Source of the DNA: an uncultured Methylobacter sp. | GTDB lineage: Bacteria > Pseudomonadota > Gammaproteobacteria > Methylococcales > Methylomonadaceae | Length of the DNA stretch: 7,156 nt | Assembly (NCBI GenBank): GCA_903831545.1 | Contig: CAIKYI010000574.1 | Span: 1 to 7,156, forward strand | Direction of reading: 5' to 3' | Part shown: positions 5,858-7,156 of the stretch, in pieces | Layout of the letters: each line of letters begins with the position of its first letter | Position numbering within the stretch: the stretch's first letter is position 1 | The notes under the pieces: model-generated | What the model was told of the DNA's origin: nothing | The model's input: only the letters and a program-made list of their open reading frames with translations | Database searches by the model: none | Made by a program: the position numbers and the translations under genes

Positions 5858-6223
5858 ATGAATGATATATCGACTGACCAGCAATCGACTGAAAAATTGC
5901 GAACATTAAAAATACTGGGGGCAACGGTTTATCTGTGTCAGGCGCTAACCTTTATGCTTGCAGGCTTGCCGTTGTTGGTGGGGGTGGCGATTAATTTTTT
6001 GAGGCGAAATGAAGTACAAGGTACATGGCTGGAATCGCATTTTAACTGGCAAATTAAAACCACTTGGGTAACGTTGGCAGGGTTTGCGATCTCCGGCATT
6101 ACGTTTGGAATGGGTATCGGTGTGTTTATTCTGATTTCAGTAGTAGTGTGGCTGGTCTACCGGATCACTATAGGCTGGTATGCGTTAAATGATGACAAGC
6201 CTGTCAATAATCAGCTTAATTAA
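5858..6223 (+). CDS. DUF4870 (Tic20-like) small membrane protein, 121 aa
   Basis: A polar N-terminus of about 20 residues is followed by a hydrophobic segment (about 22-47), a conserved amphipathic stretch NEVQGTWLESHFNWQIKT (51-68), and one long or two short membrane helices (about 70-108). It ends in the conserved YRITIGWYALNDDKP (101-115). This pattern is typical of the DUF4870 family in proteobacteria, an inner-membrane group with no assigned reaction. ATG 5858 is preferred because it gives the usual family N-terminus, though its ribosome site (CAGG, about eight bases away) is weak. ATG 5798, preceded by GGAAG, is in frame and would add 20 residues but lies in a hairpin. The frame continues open to TTG 5756. 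The gene ends 52 bases before a strong terminator. Its function and any link to hsp20 are unknown. Confidence 0.82.
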   Translation: MNDISTDQQSTEKLRTLKILGATVYLCQALTFMLAGLPLLVGVAINFLRRNEVQGTWLESHFNWQIKTTWVTLAGFAISGITFGMGIGVFILISVVVWLVYRITIGWYALNDDKPVNNQLN

Positions 6224-6275
6224 TTTTTTAAGCTGCGATGGATAATAAAAATAACTAAATATTGACGGGTTGATT

Positions 6276-6304
6276 TTGGCCGTTTGCTAACGGCCAATTT
6301 TTTT
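6276..6304 (+). terminator. Intrinsic terminator after the DUF4870 gene
   Basis: TTGGCCGTT (6276-6284) and AACGGCCAA (6289-6297) form a perfect nine-bp stem with a TGCT loop, followed by seven Ts (6298-6304). The minus strand lacks a T-run after the stem, so it should work only for plus-strand transcription and closes the DUF2934-hsp20-DUF4870 region. Confidence 0.92.
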
Positions 6305-6376
6305 AATATATCTGAGAAACTTGCGGCTGGATTTTTTGTCAATTTTCGGCGTTGTAAAAATGGACTTGAAAATCAC

Positions 6377-6592
6377 TTAAACAGAAAGTTTGCTTATAGC
6401 GGTTTTGACCAGGGGGCTTAATTCTGCGCCATCTTCTTTACAGTAGGCAATAATGGCTTTACGCATTCTGGGATCCCAAGATCTTGAAATATGATTTTTT
6501 ATGCCTTCAGCCGCCAGTTCCTTGTCGGTTTCCGAGTTAAAAAAATTTCCTATATCGTTGGCCATTTTGACCAGTCTTTCAGTTTTCATCAT
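6377..6592 (-). CDS. fdsD: Formate dehydrogenase delta subunit (FdsD family), 71 aa
   Basis: This small cytoplasmic protein carries the FdsD pattern: LVKMANDIGNFF (7-18), an Ala/Glu-rich link, HISRSWDPRMR (34-44) and a final LSPLVKTAISKL segment. In known fds operons (for example Cupriavidus and Rhodobacter) FdsD works with the FdhD homologue FdsC in maturing the molybdenum-containing, NAD-dependent formate dehydrogenase FdsGBA, and it has also been described as a minor subunit. It follows fdhD directly: its ATG (6592-6590) shares one base with the fdhD stop (TAATG), so translation is probably coupled. A second ATG one codon later (6589) is equally possible. The length is normal for the family. 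No clear terminator was found in the region after it, and no Shine-Dalgarno is strong enough to stand alone. Confidence 0.9.
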   Translation of the reverse strand: MMKTERLVKMANDIGNFFNSETDKELAAEGIKNHISRSWDPRMRKAIIAYCKEDGAELSPLVKTAISKLSV

Positions 6593-7156
6593 TAATCACA
6601 CAGTGGGTTGTTATGGGTTAAGCGGTGCGGATGGCTATAGATTACATGCTGGTCTTCACGGGCAAAACCGATTAAAGTCAGTCCGGTTTCATTGGCCAGA
6701 CGGATGGCCAAGCCCGTTGGGGCAGAAATGGCAGCCAACAGGGTAATACCAATCCAGGCGGTTTTTTGTACCATTTCATAGCTGGCGCGACTAGTCACAA
6801 TCACAAAGCCGGCGGATAAATCTTTGCCGGTGCGTAGCAAGAAGCCGATTAATTTATCCAGTGCGTTATGGCGACCGACATCTTCGCGAATATCGACTAT
6901 GCCTAGTCCAGGCACAGCCCAGGCGGCTGCATGCACCGCACCGGTTAGCTGGTTTAATTTCTGGTGCTGTTTAATGTCGGTTAAAGCGGATTGCAGTTCG
7001 GCTGCAGACACAGACAAATCACCTTTCACCTGATTGGGTTGGCGTATTGCCTGTTTTAACGTAGAAGCACCGCAAAGACCGCAACCGGTTCGCCCGGTTA
7101 AATTACGACCTTTATCCGATAAGCATTGGAACCGCTGTTCAGGAATTTTTAGCTGA
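6592..7156 (-). CDS. fdhD: Formate dehydrogenase accessory sulfurtransferase FdhD/FdsC, C-terminal part (gene runs off the right edge)
   Basis: The frame is open to the right edge: 187 residues are visible, against about 277 in E. coli FdhD, so the N-terminal third lies outside. Visible motifs are GRTGCGLCGA (residues 21-30 of the visible part), with Cys25 and Cys28 matching the E. coli FdhD Cys121/Cys124 pair, then REDVGRHNALDKL (90-102) and TSRASYEMVQK (121-131). FdhD takes sulfur from the cysteine desulfurase IscS and delivers it to the molybdenum cofactor, which formate dehydrogenase needs for activity. A GTG at 7029-7027 is in frame but would cut off the CxxC motif, so it is not the real start. 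The stop (6594-6592) overlaps the fdsD start by one base. The order fdhD-fdsD matches the end of fdsGBACD operons, so the structural genes are probably just beyond the window. Confidence 0.95.
   Translation of the reverse strand, partial: QLKIPEQRFQCLSDKGRNLTGRTGCGLCGASTLKQAIRQPNQVKGDLSVSAAELQSALTDIKQHQKLNQLTGAVHAAAWAVPGLGIVDIREDVGRHNALDKLIGFLLRTGKDLSAGFVIVTSRASYEMVQKTAWIGITLLAAISAPTGLAIRLANETGLTLIGFAREDQHVIYSHPHRLTHNNPLCD

Noticed and set aside
1..7156. CRISPR array, insertion sequence, phage or tRNA features
   Set aside because: No regularly spaced repeats, transposase or integrase frames, terminal repeats or cloverleaf sequences were seen.

Overview
The window reads as chromosomal DNA of a gammaproteobacterium. 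The periplasmic protease at the left edge resembles enterobacterial BepA. The right edge carries the end of a soluble, NAD-linked formate dehydrogenase operon (fdhD/fdsC followed by fdsD), which is common in methylotrophs. A methanotroph-like (Methylococcales-type) host is a reasonable inference, but nothing seen here proves it. There are no mobile elements, tRNA or rRNA genes, or CRISPR arrays. All seven recognised genes are intact or are cut only by the window edge.

Layout: Positions 1-4536 are all on the minus strand. Read 5' to 3' they are a membrane-anchored flavoprotein (VTT/DedA-like domain fused to a pyridine nucleotide-disulfide reductase, 4536-2389), a leucine-rich-repeat protein kinase starting at TTG (2290-968), and the M48 protease BepA (799 to beyond position 1). 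A divergent promoter region at about 4537-4781 separates these from a plus-strand group: a 62-aa DUF2934 protein (4782-4970), an Hsp20 small heat-shock protein (5191-5676) and a DUF4870-type small membrane protein (5858-6223). The plus-strand group ends in a clear intrinsic terminator at 6276-6304. From the right edge, fdhD (partial) and fdsD run on the minus strand with a one-base stop/start overlap.

How the genes fit together: BepA (outer-membrane quality control) and Hsp20 (holding unfolded proteins) are both proteostasis genes. The LRR kinase looks catalytically complete, but its input and targets are unknown. The VTT-flavoprotein fusion puts an NAD(P)H-dependent dithiol redox centre at the membrane; its substrate cannot be read from the sequence. 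FdhD and FdsD serve molybdenum-containing formate dehydrogenase, whose structural genes should lie just beyond position 7156.

The most unusual parts are the VTT-flavoprotein fusion with Tyr at the usual catalytic-His position, the LRR-kinase fusion, and the run of perfect inverted repeats around hsp20 (5129-5157, 5161-5178 and 5770-5805). I did not find a convincing wholly new multi-gene system.
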